Part shown: positions 15,943 through 26,100 of the stretch, in pieces
Layout of the letters: each line of letters starts with the position of its first letter
Position numbering within the stretch: position 1 is the stretch's first letter
NCBI GenBank assembly: GCA_041916775.1
Contig: JAYRYZ010000003.1
Span: 1 to 64,000, forward strand
DNA: 64,000 nucleotides
Source: UBA2357 sp041916775
GTDB lineage: Bacteria > Pseudomonadota > Gammaproteobacteria > Burkholderiales > Rhodocyclaceae
Reading direction: 5' to 3'
The notes under the pieces: model-generated
Database searches by the model: none
Seen by the model: only the letters and a program-made list of their open reading frames with translations
Told to the model about the DNA's origin: nothing
Program-made: the position numbers and the translations under genes

Positions 15943-16278
15943 TCAGGCCTTGATCGGGGTCGTTTCCACGCGCACCCAGTCGAGGTAGGCGGGCAGGCCG
16001 ACAGAGACAGGGACCGCGACGATCTCCGGGAGTTCGTAAGGGTGGGCGGCGCGGATCGCGGTTTCGAGCGCGGCGTAACCGGCACGCGGCACCTTGATCA
16101 GCAGCGGCACCTCGTCGGCGCTCTCGACCGCGCCCTGCCAGCGGTACACCGAGCGGCACGGCGCGAGGATGTTCACGCACGCCGCCAGCCGCGCCTCCAC
16201 CAGCCGGCGCGCGAGCGCCTCGGCGCTGGCCGCGTCGGGCAGGTTGGTGAGCACCAGCAGGATGTCGCCGTCGTCCAT
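15943..16278 (-). CDS. cutA: Divalent-cation tolerance protein CutA
   Basis: A 111-residue trimeric ferredoxin-like protein. Diagnostic segments are LARRLVEARLAACVNIL, the Y-R-W-Q-G segment, IKVPRAGYAALETAIRAAHPYELPEIVAVPV and the terminal YLDWV. It is linked to copper and heavy-metal tolerance by phenotype, but its molecular role is unsettled. Located 49 bp upstream of dsbD on the same strand, so probably co-transcribed with it. Confidence 0.93.
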   Translation of the reverse strand: MDDGDILLVLTNLPDAASAEALARRLVEARLAACVNILAPCRSVYRWQGAVESADEVPLLIKVPRAGYAALETAIRAAHPYELPEIVAVPVSVGLPAYLDWVRVETTPIKA

Positions 16279-16307
16279 GCGCGCGTTTCGTGGCCGATTG
16301 CGGTGCT

Positions 16308-16916
16308 TCAGGCCGGTGGCACGGTGGACGCGAAACTCGGCCGTGCATGCATACGTGCTGCGAACGCGGCGAGCGTCGGGCGGGTGGCGCGCCAGTCGAG
16401 CTCGGCGAGGCGGAAATCCACATAGCCGAGCGCAACGCCGACCGCAATGTCGCCCAACTGCATGGTGTCGCCGTTGAACCAGACGGCGCTGCCGAGGCGC
16501 ACCTCGAGCGCATCGAGCGCGTGCAGCACCTTGCCGGTCTGGCGCGCGATGTTGGCCTCGTCGCGAACCTCGGCGGGACGCATGGATTCCAGACGGATCG
16601 TCACCGCCGCGTCGCACAGACCGTCGGCCAGCGCCTCGGTCTGGCGCACCCGCACCGCTGCGAGGGGTGCGTCCGGCACCAGCTTCAGCGCACCGCCCAG
16701 GGTTTCCAGGTAGGCCGCGACCACCGGCGAGTCGAAGAACACCTCGCCGTCGTCCGCGACCAGCACCGGGATCTTGCCGAGCGGGTTGCGCTCCGGCACG
16801 CGCGTGGTCGGTTCCCACGGCGAATCCTGCACCAGCTCGAAGGGCAGGGCCTTCTCGGCGAGCACGATGCGGATCTTGCGTGCGTAGGGGCTGGTGAGCG
16901 AGGCGATGAGCTTCAT
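16308..16916 (-). CDS. Glutathione S-transferase family protein
   Basis: A 202-residue two-domain protein. The N-terminal thioredoxin-like domain begins MKLIASLTSPYARKIRIV, with the catalytic-region Ser/Tyr, a NPLGKIPVL cis-Pro loop and the DSPVVAAYLE glutathione-binding segment. A helical C-terminal domain follows. This resembles the YibF/beta-type GSTs. It could detoxify electrophiles or act in peroxide defence; substrate not predictable. It lies 10 bp after the hydrolase gene and is probably co-transcribed. Confidence 0.88.
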   Translation of the reverse strand: MKLIASLTSPYARKIRIVLAEKALPFELVQDSPWEPTTRVPERNPLGKIPVLVADDGEVFFDSPVVAAYLETLGGALKLVPDAPLAAVRVRQTEALADGLCDAAVTIRLESMRPAEVRDEANIARQTGKVLHALDALEVRLGSAVWFNGDTMQLGDIAVGVALGYVDFRLAELDWRATRPTLAAFAARMHARPSFASTVPPA

Positions 16917-16926
16917 GGCGTGGTCC

Positions 16927-17583
16927 TCAGAGTGGTGCGAAGGTGCCGGTGATGATGTCGCGGATCACATGCAGCTTGCCGTGGAAGAAGTGGTCGGCGC
17001 CGGGCACGACGACTACCGGCTGCTCCTGCGGGCGGGCCCAGTCGAGCACGTTGGCGAGCGCCACGGTGTCGTCGTTCTCGCCATGGATCACCAGCGTCGG
17101 CACGCCCTTGGGCAGCGTGCCGGTGTCGTACTGGCGCGCTCCGTCGGCGGCGACCCCGGCGGCAAGGCCCACCAGGATGATGCGCCGCGCAGGCGTCATG
17201 CCGTCGGCGAGGCGCGCCGCGACGCGGGTCTGCACGAAGCCGCCGAAGCTGAAGCCGCACAGCGCGAGCGGCAGGAAGCCCCAGCGCGACTGCGCCCAAC
17301 TCAGCACCGACAGCATGTCCTCGGTCTCGCCCTGGCCGTGGTCGTGCACGCCCTCGCTCGCGCCCACGCCGCGGAAGTTCGGCCGCAGCGCGGTGTAGCC
17401 GAGGTCGCGGCACACCCGTGCCAGGGTGTGCGCCACCTTGTTGGTGTTGGCGCCGCCGAAGAGCGGGTGGGGGTGGCACACCAGCGCGATGCCGCGCACC
17501 GTCTCGGGCGCGTCGATGAGGACCTCGATGTTGCCCTCCGCGCCGCGCAGCAGGGCCTTTTCCGTGGGGAGGGGACGGCTCAT
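16927..17583 (-). CDS. Alpha/beta hydrolase
   Basis: A 218-residue hydrolase of the small dienelactone-hydrolase-like group. Visible are the oxyanion-loop motif HPHPLFGG, the nucleophile elbow GFSFGG (Ser), a likely catalytic Asp in HGENDDTV, and the catalytic His in PGADHFFHGK. Proteins with this CHPHPLFGG signature are widespread in proteobacteria without a defined substrate. It is the first gene of the presumed hydrolase-gst pair. Confidence 0.86.
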   Translation of the reverse strand: MSRPLPTEKALLRGAEGNIEVLIDAPETVRGIALVCHPHPLFGGANTNKVAHTLARVCRDLGYTALRPNFRGVGASEGVHDHGQGETEDMLSVLSWAQSRWGFLPLALCGFSFGGFVQTRVAARLADGMTPARRIILVGLAAGVAADGARQYDTGTLPKGVPTLVIHGENDDTVALANVLDWARPQEQPVVVVPGADHFFHGKLHVIRDIITGTFAPL

Positions 17584-17646
17584 GCCCGGTTCTCCTGTGT
17601 GGCCGGGCGTGCCCGGTGTGTGATCACGAACGCTCTTCTGATGGCG

Positions 17647-17961
17647 TCAATCGGGTAGGCGCAGGCGCTCCACGACGCGGCCGTGGGTGAGGTGCTCGGT
17701 GATGATCTCGTCGATGTCTTCCTTGTCGACATAGGTGTACCACACGTTGTCCGGGTACACCACCAGCACCGGTCCGTCGTCGCAGCGCCCCAGGCAGCCG
17801 GCCTTGTTGATGCGCACGCTGCCCTGGCCCTTCAGCCCCAGCGCGCCGGTGCGGTCCTTGGCGTAGGTCTGCATCTCGCTGGCCTTGTGGTCGTTGCAGC
17901 AGCTCTCTCCCGCCTGGCGTTGGTTGCAGCAGAAGAACACATGGTGGCGGAAGTAACTCAT
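17647..17961 (-). CDS. Thioredoxin-like [2Fe-2S] ferredoxin
   Basis: A 104-residue protein with the four-cysteine pattern of thioredoxin-like ferredoxins: FFCCNQR and ESCCNDH near the N-terminus, and KAGCLGRCDDGP near residue 55. The C-terminal half (VLVVYPDNVWYTYVDKEDIDEIITEHL) is the conserved NuoE-like fold. An electron-transfer role is likely, partner unknown. It sits 63 bp upstream of the hydrolase on the same strand. Confidence 0.9.
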   Translation of the reverse strand: MSYFRHHVFFCCNQRQAGESCCNDHKASEMQTYAKDRTGALGLKGQGSVRINKAGCLGRCDDGPVLVVYPDNVWYTYVDKEDIDEIITEHLTHGRVVERLRLPD

Positions 17962-18003
17962 CGGGGGTCTCCGGGTGGGGGCGGGGCGATTATAGCCGCC
18001 ATT

Positions 18004-19140
18004 CTATGGCCGCCATTCCCTGCTGCCGAGGTCGCCGCTGAAGTCACCGCTCAAGTCACCATCGAGCGTGCCGCTCAGGTGTTCACCGCGCCACAGCCCC
18101 AGCGCCGACAACCAGGCGAGCGCGAGGAAGGGCCACACCATCGCGACCAGCTGCATCAGGCCGTGGAAGTTGGCGAAGTTGCCCTGCGCGAGCAGGCGCG
18201 CGTCGAGGCCGAGGTAAGGGTTGGTCGGCATCAGGTTCGCGAACACGGTCGCCACCAGCAGCGCCATTCCGGCCAGCGCATGCTGGTGCAGGCGCGGCAG
18301 CAGCAGACCGGCGAGGAGTAGCGCACCGCCCGCGGCGAGCCCGGCGCGCGCACCCGGCGTCAGCCAGGCGTCGATCGCGCCCGGCACGAGGAAGAGGCCG
18401 GTGGCAAGGGATTTCGCGCCCAGGCCGACGGTGAGGATGAGCACGATCGGCCACGCCTTGCGACCGCGCAGCAGGCAGCACGCATACAGCCCCGCCGCGA
18501 TCAGCCCGCTCGCCACCAGGATGGCTTCGAAGCGGATGTAGCGCGCCGGCGCGAACGGCACCGGCGTGGGGATGCCGAGCAGCGCGCGCAGGTCGCCGCC
18601 GCTGAAGGGCGGGGTCTCGGGCATCAGCTGTGCGATCAGCCACAGCGCGAGCAGCACCAGCCCGGCATCGCCCGCCCGCCCCGGGATCACCAGGCTCGCG
18701 CGCCAGCGCTGCAGCAGGCCGCCCTCGGCAAAGCCGCTGCGGCCGAACGTGGCACCGAGCAGGGCGCCGATGAGCGTGCCGGCGAGGTTTCCGCCGATGT
18801 CCACATTGCTCGCCACCCGGCTCGGCAGGAAGTTCTGCGCCGTCTCCACGCCCAGACTCAGCAGTCCGCCGAGCAGGCAGGCGAGCATCACCGCGCGTGC
18901 CGGCGGGCGGCCCTGTCGCTGCGCGGCCACCAGCAGGAAGCCGAGCGGCAGGTAGCCGAGGATGTTGACGACGAGGTCGGTGGGGCTGAAGTAGCGTGGC
19001 CAGGGTTCGAGCAGGTAATCCAGCGTCGGCAGCCCGGTGACGGTCCACCCCGCGAACGGATGCAGGCTCGCATAGCCGATCAGCAGCGCGCACGCGATGG
19101 CGAGCCGCCGGGCGAGGGCGGAGGGGGGCTGGGAGGGCAT
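18004..19140 (-). CDS. VanZ family membrane protein
   Basis: A 378-residue polytopic membrane protein. The first 130 residues contain VanZ-type helices and the motif DLVVNILGYLPLGFLL followed by SLGVETAQNFLPSRVASNVDIGGNLAGTLIG. The C-terminal half adds six or more hydrophobic helices not present in classical VanZ. VanZ is named for teicoplanin resistance, but chromosomal homologues like this have no known role. It is followed 42 bp later by the ferredoxin gene on the same strand. Confidence 0.83.
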   Translation of the reverse strand: MPSQPPSALARRLAIACALLIGYASLHPFAGWTVTGLPTLDYLLEPWPRYFSPTDLVVNILGYLPLGFLLVAAQRQGRPPARAVMLACLLGGLLSLGVETAQNFLPSRVASNVDIGGNLAGTLIGALLGATFGRSGFAEGGLLQRWRASLVIPGRAGDAGLVLLALWLIAQLMPETPPFSGGDLRALLGIPTPVPFAPARYIRFEAILVASGLIAAGLYACCLLRGRKAWPIVLILTVGLGAKSLATGLFLVPGAIDAWLTPGARAGLAAGGALLLAGLLLPRLHQHALAGMALLVATVFANLMPTNPYLGLDARLLAQGNFANFHGLMQLVAMVWPFLALAWLSALGLWRGEHLSGTLDGDLSGDFSGDLGSREWRP

Positions 19141-19314
19141 CGCGGCAGGCGCTTTGGGGTGGGCACGCTCGGGGTGAAGCCGTGGATTCTAGCATCGCCC
19201 CTGATGGCGCCCCCGGTGCGCTGGCCGGCTGCGCAGGCAGCGTGATGTTCGGCACGAAGCGGGGCAGAATGGCGGCCGGGACGGGGACGGAGACGAGGAC
19301 GGGGAGGCGAGGGC

Positions 19315-19830
19315 ATGACGCAGGCTGGAGAGGTGGCGCAGGCGCTGTGCGCACTGCATGAGGAGGTCGACGCGCGCGTCGCGCGCATCCGCGCGGCGCA
19401 GCCCGACTGGCTGTGCGCCAAGGGGTGCGCCGCCTGCTGCCGCAGCCTTGCCGATGTGCCGCAGCTCACCCCGGCCGAGTGGGATCTGCTGCGCGAGGGC
19501 TTGTCGCAGCTGCCCGCCGACACCCTGCTGCGCGTGCGCGCCCGCGCGGCGGCCCTGCCGGCGGCCGGGCCGCTGGTGTGCCCGATGCTGGACGAGGCGA
19601 CGAATGCCTGCCCGGTGTACCTGCACCGGCCGGTGGCCTGCCGCAGCTACGGTTTCTACGTCCGGCGCGCCCACGGGCTCTACTGCGGCGACATCGAAGC
19701 CCAGGTCGCCGCCGGCCGGCTCGCCGAGGTGGTGTGGGGCAATCACGAGGTCGTCGAGCGCGAACTCGCCGCACTCGGCGCGGCCAAGCCGCTCACCGCA
19801 TGGCTCGCCGGCTGGTCCGGCCCGGCGTGA
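19315..19830 (+). CDS. YkgJ family cysteine cluster protein
   Basis: A 171-residue protein with the Cys-rich YkgJ/zinc- or iron-chelating motif: CAKGCAACCR near residue 38, CPMLDEATNACPVY near 90, and RPVACRSYGFY just after. Such proteins bind a metal ion or Fe-S cluster; function unknown. The start ATG follows GGGGAGGCGAGGGC. Divergent from the VanZ gene with a 174-bp intergenic region in which nothing else is identified. Confidence 0.85.
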   Translation: MTQAGEVAQALCALHEEVDARVARIRAAQPDWLCAKGCAACCRSLADVPQLTPAEWDLLREGLSQLPADTLLRVRARAAALPAAGPLVCPMLDEATNACPVYLHRPVACRSYGFYVRRAHGLYCGDIEAQVAAGRLAEVVWGNHEVVERELAALGAAKPLTAWLAGWSGPA

Positions 19831-19983
19831 TCGCAGCGGGGCAACGCCCTTCGCCGTGCCAGCCGCACGCAGGCTTCATGACCGCGGCGCGCGGGCGCAC
19901 GGCCAACTTGGCGGTATAGTGGCGCCCATTCTCCAGAACAGCCTGCCACGCACGCTCCGGCTCGCGGCAGGCGCAGCGCACGC

Positions 19984-21012
19984 ATGAGCTTTCTCGCCCG
20001 TCTCTCCGAATGGCTTTCCCCGGCGCGCCCCGACCCGGTGACGCTCGCCGCCCTGGCGCGTGCCTGCCGGCTGGTCGGGCCGACCGGCGTGTCGGCCGAG
20101 GCCGAGCGGCACCTGCTGCCGGCGGTGCGCCATGCGCTCGGCTACTGCGAGGATCTGGTCGCGCAGCTGCCGCCGCCGGTGTTGCTCGATGGCGCCAGCG
20201 CCACCAACGACCCGCTGCTGCACGCGATGCTGCCCACCAACGAGCATCTGCTGGAAGTGCTCGGTGCGAGCCCGGCGCTGCGTCAGCTCGTGTCCGGTGG
20301 CGTGGAGCGTGGTCGCGTGGCTGGCGAGGGCGTCGCGGGTGATGGTGTGGAGCGTGATGGCGAGGTGCACGCCCTGCTGGTCGCGCGCCGGCGTGACAAG
20401 CACGTGTTCGGCGTGGCGCTGGAGGGTGACACCCTGGTGCATGACGTGGCGCAGACGCTGCTCAACTTCACCGACCACCTCGTCGTGCATGCCGACCGCG
20501 ACCCGCAGCGCGCCCGCGCCCGCCTGCGCGATGCGGCGGTGGACAGCCTGTTCGCGAGCTTCGCCGGCCATGTCCAGTCCATCCGCAGCGAGATCGGCGA
20601 GATCGAGTTCGAGCGCGGCCTGGAGAGCACCTATGTGACCATGCTGCGCTACGGCGCGCGCGAGGACCGGGTCGACCTGCACATGCGCGAGATCGAGGCG
20701 CTCAACGCGCGCCTGCGCGAGGACGTCGCAGCGCTGCAGCCTGAGCGCCTGATGGCCACGCTCGCCGAGCACCTGCTGGCACCCGAACGTGCGCTCTCCC
20801 TGCGCGAGGTGACCATGCACGTGCTGCGCAGTGGCGTGGTCGTCGACGCGGCGCCGGCCGGCGACGAGGACGTGCTGACGCTGTCCTTCCGCGAGCTGCT
20901 GTCGCGCGACCGGCGCCGCCACGTCATCCTGCCGGTGCGCGTGCCGCTCGCGCTGGTCGAGGATGCGGTGCGTCATGCCGAGCGGGTGCTGTCGCGCATG
21001 TTCATCCTTTGA
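19984..21012 (+). CDS. Conserved hypothetical protein
   Basis: A 342-residue soluble, largely helical protein starting MSFLARLSEWLSPARPD. No recognised domain or catalytic motif is seen. It contains long acidic/arginine-rich helices, with a coiled-coil-like segment around residues 200-255 (EIGEIEFERGLES through MREIEALNARLRED). A TATAGT hexamer at 19915-19920 may be its -10. It ends just upstream of the promoter for the B12 riboswitch transcript and is probably unrelated to it. Function unknown. Confidence 0.6.
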   Translation: MSFLARLSEWLSPARPDPVTLAALARACRLVGPTGVSAEAERHLLPAVRHALGYCEDLVAQLPPPVLLDGASATNDPLLHAMLPTNEHLLEVLGASPALRQLVSGGVERGRVAGEGVAGDGVERDGEVHALLVARRRDKHVFGVALEGDTLVHDVAQTLLNFTDHLVVHADRDPQRARARLRDAAVDSLFASFAGHVQSIRSEIGEIEFERGLESTYVTMLRYGAREDRVDLHMREIEALNARLREDVAALQPERLMATLAEHLLAPERALSLREVTMHVLRSGVVVDAAPAGDEDVLTLSFRELLSRDRRRHVILPVRVPLALVEDAVRHAERVLSRMFIL

Positions 21013-21038
21013 CATGCGCATGGACAGTCAGCAGGAGA

Positions 21039-21068
21039 TTGCCGTCCCCGCCCGCGTCGGCGTATAGT
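21039..21068 (+). promoter_or_regulatory. Promoter of the riboswitch-controlled cobalamin transcript
   Basis: TTGCCG (21039-21044) and TATAGT (21063-21068) are separated by 18 bp. The predicted start near 21075 lies just before the riboswitch. Confidence 0.55.
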
Positions 21069-21079
21069 GCGCGCTGCAT

Positions 21080-21285
21080 CGACAGGGAGCCCCGCCGCGC
21101 ATCCGCGCTCCGGGGTGAAACGGGAAGTCCGGTGACGCGCGAGTTCATGCTCGTGCCATTCCGGCGCAGCCCCCGCTGCTGTAAGCCTGACGGCGCCGTC
21201 AACATCAAACCCACTGGGACACACTGTCCTGGGAAGGGCGACGGCGACCGGATGAAGGTGAGCCAGAAGACCGACCCTGTCGACA
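21080..21285 (+). ncRNA. Cobalamin (adenosylcobalamin) riboswitch
   Basis: Ordered conserved elements are visible: AAACGGGAAGTCCGGTG at 21118-21134, CGCAGCCCCCGCTGCTGTAAGC near 21165-21186 (reported here only as a landmark), CCACTGGG at 21211, CTGGGAAGG at 21229, and the B12 box AGCCAGAAGACC at 21261-21272. This is the class I cobalamin aptamer layout. It lies about 160 nt upstream of cobO and should repress the cob operon when cobalamin is sufficient. The expression platform between 21285 and 21443 is not resolved. Confidence 0.93.
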
Positions 21286-21442
21286 TGAATGGTAGAAGCC
21301 CCGGGGTGTGGGCGGGTTGCCGATTGGTCCAGCGGGCACGCATGTAGCCCGTCGTTCGCCTTGGTCATGCCGTCTGACCCTGCGAACCATGTCCATCGTC
21401 TCCGCTCGTGCTCCGGCTCATGTCAGCCGAGGAGCCGGAACG

Positions 21443-22054
21443 ATGGAAGAGGACAGGAAGCACAGCCACAACACCCGCATGCAGCGCAAGAAGGACGTGG
21501 TCGACGCCGCGATCGGACGCGCCCAGGAAGAGCGCGGCATCGTCATCCTCATCACCGGCAACGGCAAGGGCAAGACCACCTCCGCGTTCGGCACCCTCTA
21601 CCGTGCGCTCGGCCATGGCCAGCAGGTCGGCGTGGTGCAGTTCATCAAGGGCACGCAGTCCTCGGGCGAGGTGAGCTTCCTGCTGCAGCATTCGGTATCG
21701 CCTGCGCTGCGGTACCACGCCATGGCCACCGGCTTCACCTGGAACACCCAGAACTGGGACGCCGACAAGTGCGCCGCCGACGAGGCCTGGGCACAGGCCG
21801 TCCGCATGCTGGCGGACCCCTCGCTGAGGTTGGTGGTGCTCGACGAGCTCACCTACATGCTCAAGTACAACTATCTCGACACCACCGAGGTGATCGCGGC
21901 GATCCGCGCTCGCCCGGCGATGCAGACTGTCATCGTCACGGGCCGCGCGGCCCGGCCGGAACTGGTCGAGCTGGCCGATACGGTGAGCGAGATCGCCGAT
22001 CGCAAGCATGCCTTCGCCGCCGGTGTGAAGGCCCAGGCCGGCATCGACTTCTGA
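21443..22054 (+). CDS. cobO: Cob(I)yrinic acid a,c-diamide adenosyltransferase
   Basis: A 203-residue BtuR/CobO/CobA-type adenosyltransferase that transfers the 5'-deoxyadenosyl group of ATP to cobalt of the corrin. P-loop GNGKGKTT sits at residues 44-51; further landmarks are FIKGTQSSGE, the W-N-T-Q-N-W-D segment and VVLDELTYMLKYNYL. The start at MEEDRKHSH follows GGAGCCGGAACG; the longer frame runs into the riboswitch leader. First gene of the riboswitch-controlled cluster. Confidence 0.93.
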   Translation: MEEDRKHSHNTRMQRKKDVVDAAIGRAQEERGIVILITGNGKGKTTSAFGTLYRALGHGQQVGVVQFIKGTQSSGEVSFLLQHSVSPALRYHAMATGFTWNTQNWDADKCAADEAWAQAVRMLADPSLRLVVLDELTYMLKYNYLDTTEVIAAIRARPAMQTVIVTGRAARPELVELADTVSEIADRKHAFAAGVKAQAGIDF

Positions 22055-22118
22055 CGCGGGCCACCCCAAGCCAGCGCTTCCGCAGCCAACCCTTCCCAGC
22101 GTCCCCCGGAGTTCGCAG

Positions 22119-23195
22119 ATGTCACTCGTGCGCAAGATCCCCGCCACCATCGTCACCGGCTTTCTTGGCAGCGGCAAGACCACGCTGCTGCGCCACATCC
22201 TCACCAACGCCGGCGGTCGGCGCATCGCGGTGATCGTTAACGAATTCGGCGAACTCGGCATCGACGGCGAGCTCATGCGCGCTTGCGGCATCGGCTGCGA
22301 CGCATCGGGGGAAGAGCAGGCGGGGCAGCTCTACGAACTCGCCAATGGTTGTCTGTGCTGCACCGTGCAGGAGGCGTTCTACCCGGTGATGCGCGCGCTG
22401 ATCGCGCGCCGTGACGACATCGACCACATCCTCATCGAGACCTCCGGCCTGGCGCTGCCCAAGCCCCTGGTGCAGGCCTTCAACTGGCCGGAGATCCGGA
22501 ACGCCTGCACCGTGGATGCGGTGATCACCGTCGTCGACGTACCCGCGGCGGCGGCGGGGCAGTTTGCCGCCAACCCGCTTGCGGTGGATGCGCAGCGCCG
22601 CGCCGACCCCAGCCTGGACCATGCGTCGCCACTGCACGAACTGTTCGAAGACCAACTCGGCGCGGCCGACCTCGTCATCCTCTCCAAGCTCGATCTCGCC
22701 GACGATTCCGCACGGGGCGCGGTCGAAGCCTTGTGCCGTGCGGAGCTTCCGCCCGAGGTGAAGTTGGTCGCGGCCGATCATGGACGGGTCGATCCCGACC
22801 TCCTTCTCGGACTCGGGGCTGCCGCCGAAGACACCATCCACCTGCGCGCGAGTCACCATGACCAGTCAGAGGGCGAGGCACATGATCACGACCACGACGC
22901 CTTCCAGTCGATCTCGGTCGCGCTGCCGGTGGTCGATCGCGAGCGCCTGCTCGCGGTGCTGCATGCGCTCGTCCAGCGCCACACCCTGTACCGGGTGAAG
23001 GGCTTCGTGGCGCTCGACGACAAGCCGATGCGCCTGGTGGTGCAGGGGGTGGGGCGCCGCTTCGAGACCTACTTCGACCGCCGCTGGCGTGCCGACGAAG
23101 CGCGCACGACTCAGCTCGTGCTCATCGGCCGCGATCTGGATGGCGCGTTGCTGACCGCCGCGCTGCAGGACGCGGTGCTGGTCGGGACCGTCTGA
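22119..23195 (+). CDS. cobW: Cobalamin biosynthesis GTPase CobW
   Basis: A 358-residue G3E-family GTPase and metallochaperone. Visible are Walker A GFLGSGKTT, the metal-binding CLCC motif in NGCLCCTVQEAF, ETSGLALP, and SKLDLAD as the NKxD-like motif. A His/Asp-rich stretch (DHDHDAF region) precedes the C-terminal CobW_C domain. It is thought to deliver cobalt to the CobN chelatase, consistent with its position directly before cobN, whose ATG overlaps this stop by one base. Confidence 0.92.
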   Translation: MSLVRKIPATIVTGFLGSGKTTLLRHILTNAGGRRIAVIVNEFGELGIDGELMRACGIGCDASGEEQAGQLYELANGCLCCTVQEAFYPVMRALIARRDDIDHILIETSGLALPKPLVQAFNWPEIRNACTVDAVITVVDVPAAAAGQFAANPLAVDAQRRADPSLDHASPLHELFEDQLGAADLVILSKLDLADDSARGAVEALCRAELPPEVKLVAADHGRVDPDLLLGLGAAAEDTIHLRASHHDQSEGEAHDHDHDAFQSISVALPVVDRERLLAVLHALVQRHTLYRVKGFVALDDKPMRLVVQGVGRRFETYFDRRWRADEARTTQLVLIGRDLDGALLTAALQDAVLVGTV

Positions 23196-26100
23196 TGCAT
23201 CTGCTCGCCGCCCAGCCGGGTGGCTTCGTCGATGACGACGCCGTGGTCACGCGCATTGCGCAGGACCCGGCCGAGATCGTCATCCTCAGCGCCGCCGACA
23301 CCACGCTCGCGCTGCTGGCCGCGGCCTGCCCGGCGGAGGGCTTCCCCACGGTGCGACTCGCGAACCTGCTGCACCTACGCCAGCCCGCCTCGGTGGATCT
23401 CTACGTCGACGAGGTGCTGCAGCACGCCCGCGTGATCGTTGTCGACCACCTCGGCGGCGAGAGCTACTGGCCCTATGGCACCGAGCAGGTCTGCGAGCTC
23501 GCGCGTGCGCGCGGCATCGCGTTGGTGATGTTCTCGGGCGACACCAGCGAGGACCTCAACCTGCTCATGAAGGGTACGGTGGACATGGACCTCGCACGCA
23601 CCCTGTGGCGCTACTTGCGCGAGGGCGGGCCGGCCAATGCACGCAACTTCTACCGCTGCCTCGGTCAGCACTTCTTCGCACTGGCCGAGGTGCCCGCGCC
23701 TCCGTGCGCGTTGCCCAGCGTTGCGGTGTTCCACCCGCGCCACGAGCTCGGTTCGGTCGAAGCCTGGCACGCCGACTGGCAGGCCGGCGCGCCCTGCGTG
23801 CTGCTGCTCTTCTACCGCGCGCATCTGCAGGCCGGCAACACCGCCGTCTTCGCGCATCTGTGCGCATCCCTGCGTGCCCGCGGCATGAACCCGCTGCCGC
23901 TCGCGCTCACCTCGCTGAAGGACGCGCAGGCGGTCGCCATGCTGCGCCATCTCGCCGCCGAGTGCGATGCGGCGCTCATCCTCAACACCACGGCGTTTGC
24001 CCGTTCGGCGCTCGACGAGCCCGACGACCACGCCCTGGCCGATGATGTCCCGGTGCTGCAGTTGGTGCTCTCGGGCGGCAACGAGGCGGCCTGGCGCGCC
24101 GACGCCCAGGGGCTCGCGCCGCGCGACATCGCGATGCACATCGCGCTGCCCGAGGTGGACGGTCGCATCATCACGCGCGCGGTGAGCTTCAAGGGCCTGG
24201 ACCACCACTGCGCGCGCACCCAGAGCGATGTCGTGCAGTACCGCCCTCAGCCGGAGCGCATGGACTTCGTCGCCGAGCTGGCGCGCCGCTGGTGCCGCCT
24301 GCGCGCGCTGCCCAACGGCGACAAGCGCATCGCGCTGATCCTCGCCAATTACCCGACACGCGAGGGCCGGCTGGGCAATGGCGTCGGCCTGGACACGCCG
24401 GCCTCGGTGATCGCAATCCTCGCGCGCCTGCGCGAGGAGGGCTATGTGCTGGCCGACGTGCCCGCGGATGGTGACGCGCTGATGGCGCAGCTCAAGGAAG
24501 GCATCACCAACGACCCGGCGCACTGGGCGCAGCGCCCGGCGCGGCAGAGCCTCGCGCTCGGCGACTACCGCGCGTTCTTCGACGCCCTGCCGGCAAGCAA
24601 CCGCGAAGCCCTCATCGCGCGCTGGGGCGCGCCCGAGGCCGATCCGATGCTGCGCCAGGGGGCCGACGGGGCGCGCTTCATGCTCGCCGGTCTGCGTTGC
24701 GGCAAGGTCTTCATCGGCATCCAGCCGGCGCGCGGCTACCAGCTCGATCCGATGGCGAGCTACCACGACCCCGATCTCGTGCCGCCGCACCACTACCTTG
24801 CCTACTACCTGTGGCTGCGCGAGCACTGGCGTTGCGATGCGGTGCTGCATGTGGGCAAACACGGCAACCTTGAATGGCTGCCGGGCAAGAGCGTCGCGCT
24901 CTCCGGCGAATGCTGGCCGGATCTGGTGTTCGGCCCCATGCCACACCTCTACCCATTCATCGTCAATGATCCCGGCGAGGGCACCCAGGCCAAGCGTCGC
25001 GCCCAGGCGGTGATCATCGACCACCTGATGCCGCCGCTCACCCGCGCCGAGAGCCATGGCGCCACGCGCGACCTGGAGCGCATGGTCGACGAGTACTACG
25101 AGGCGCTGACGCTGGACCGCAACCGGGCCACGCTGCTGCGCCGACAGATCCTCGACCACATCCTGCGCCACGACCTGCATCGCGACCTTGGCCTCGCGCC
25201 GCCCACCAGCGCGGAGGAAGAGCAGCGTCTGCTCAACCGCACCGACGCCTACCTGTGCGAACTCAAGGAGGCGCAGATCCGCGACGGCTTGCACGTGTTC
25301 GGCAACTCGCCGGCCGGGCGGTTGCGCCGCGATACGCTGCTCGCGCTGGCGCGCCATCCGGTGGGCGATGGACGTGGCGCGCGCCGAGGGCTGACCTGCG
25401 CGCTGGCCGCCGACCTGGCGCTGGGCGAAGGCTTCGACCCACTTGACGCCGACTGGGCGCAGGCCTGGACGGGGCCGCGTCCCGACCTGCTGGCGGCAGT
25501 CGCCGAAGGCCCCTGGCGCAACGCGGGCGACACCCGTGAGCGACTGGAGCTGCTTGCGCTCGCGATCCTGGAGGAGGGCATTCCGGGCGATGGCAACAAG
25601 CGCGGCGATCGCGACGCGGACTTCGGTGAGGCGCGCGACTGGCCCGCCACCCGCGCCGTGCTCGCGCGCATCGACGCCGAGCTGCGCCCGCGTCTCGATG
25701 CCTGCGGCGCGGAGGAGCTGAAGCAGCTGATACGCGGCCTAGAAGGGCGATTCGTGCCCGCCGGCCCGAGTGGTGCCCCCACCCGCGGTCGGCCGGACGT
25801 GCTGCCCACCGGGCGCAATTTCTACTCGATCGACACCCGCGCGGTGCCTACCCGGACCAGCTGGACGCTGGGGCTCGCCTCGGCGCGGCGCCTCATCGAG
25901 CGTCACCTGCAGGACCATGGCGACTATCCGCGCGCCATCGGGCTGTCGGTGTGGGGCACGGCCACGATGCGCACCGGCGGCGACGACATCGCCCAAGCCT
26001 TCGCGCTGATCGGCGTGCGGCCGAAGTGGGCCGACGGTAGCCAGCGGGTGAGCGATTTCGAGATCCTGCCGATATCGCTCTTCGACCGCCCGCGCATCGA

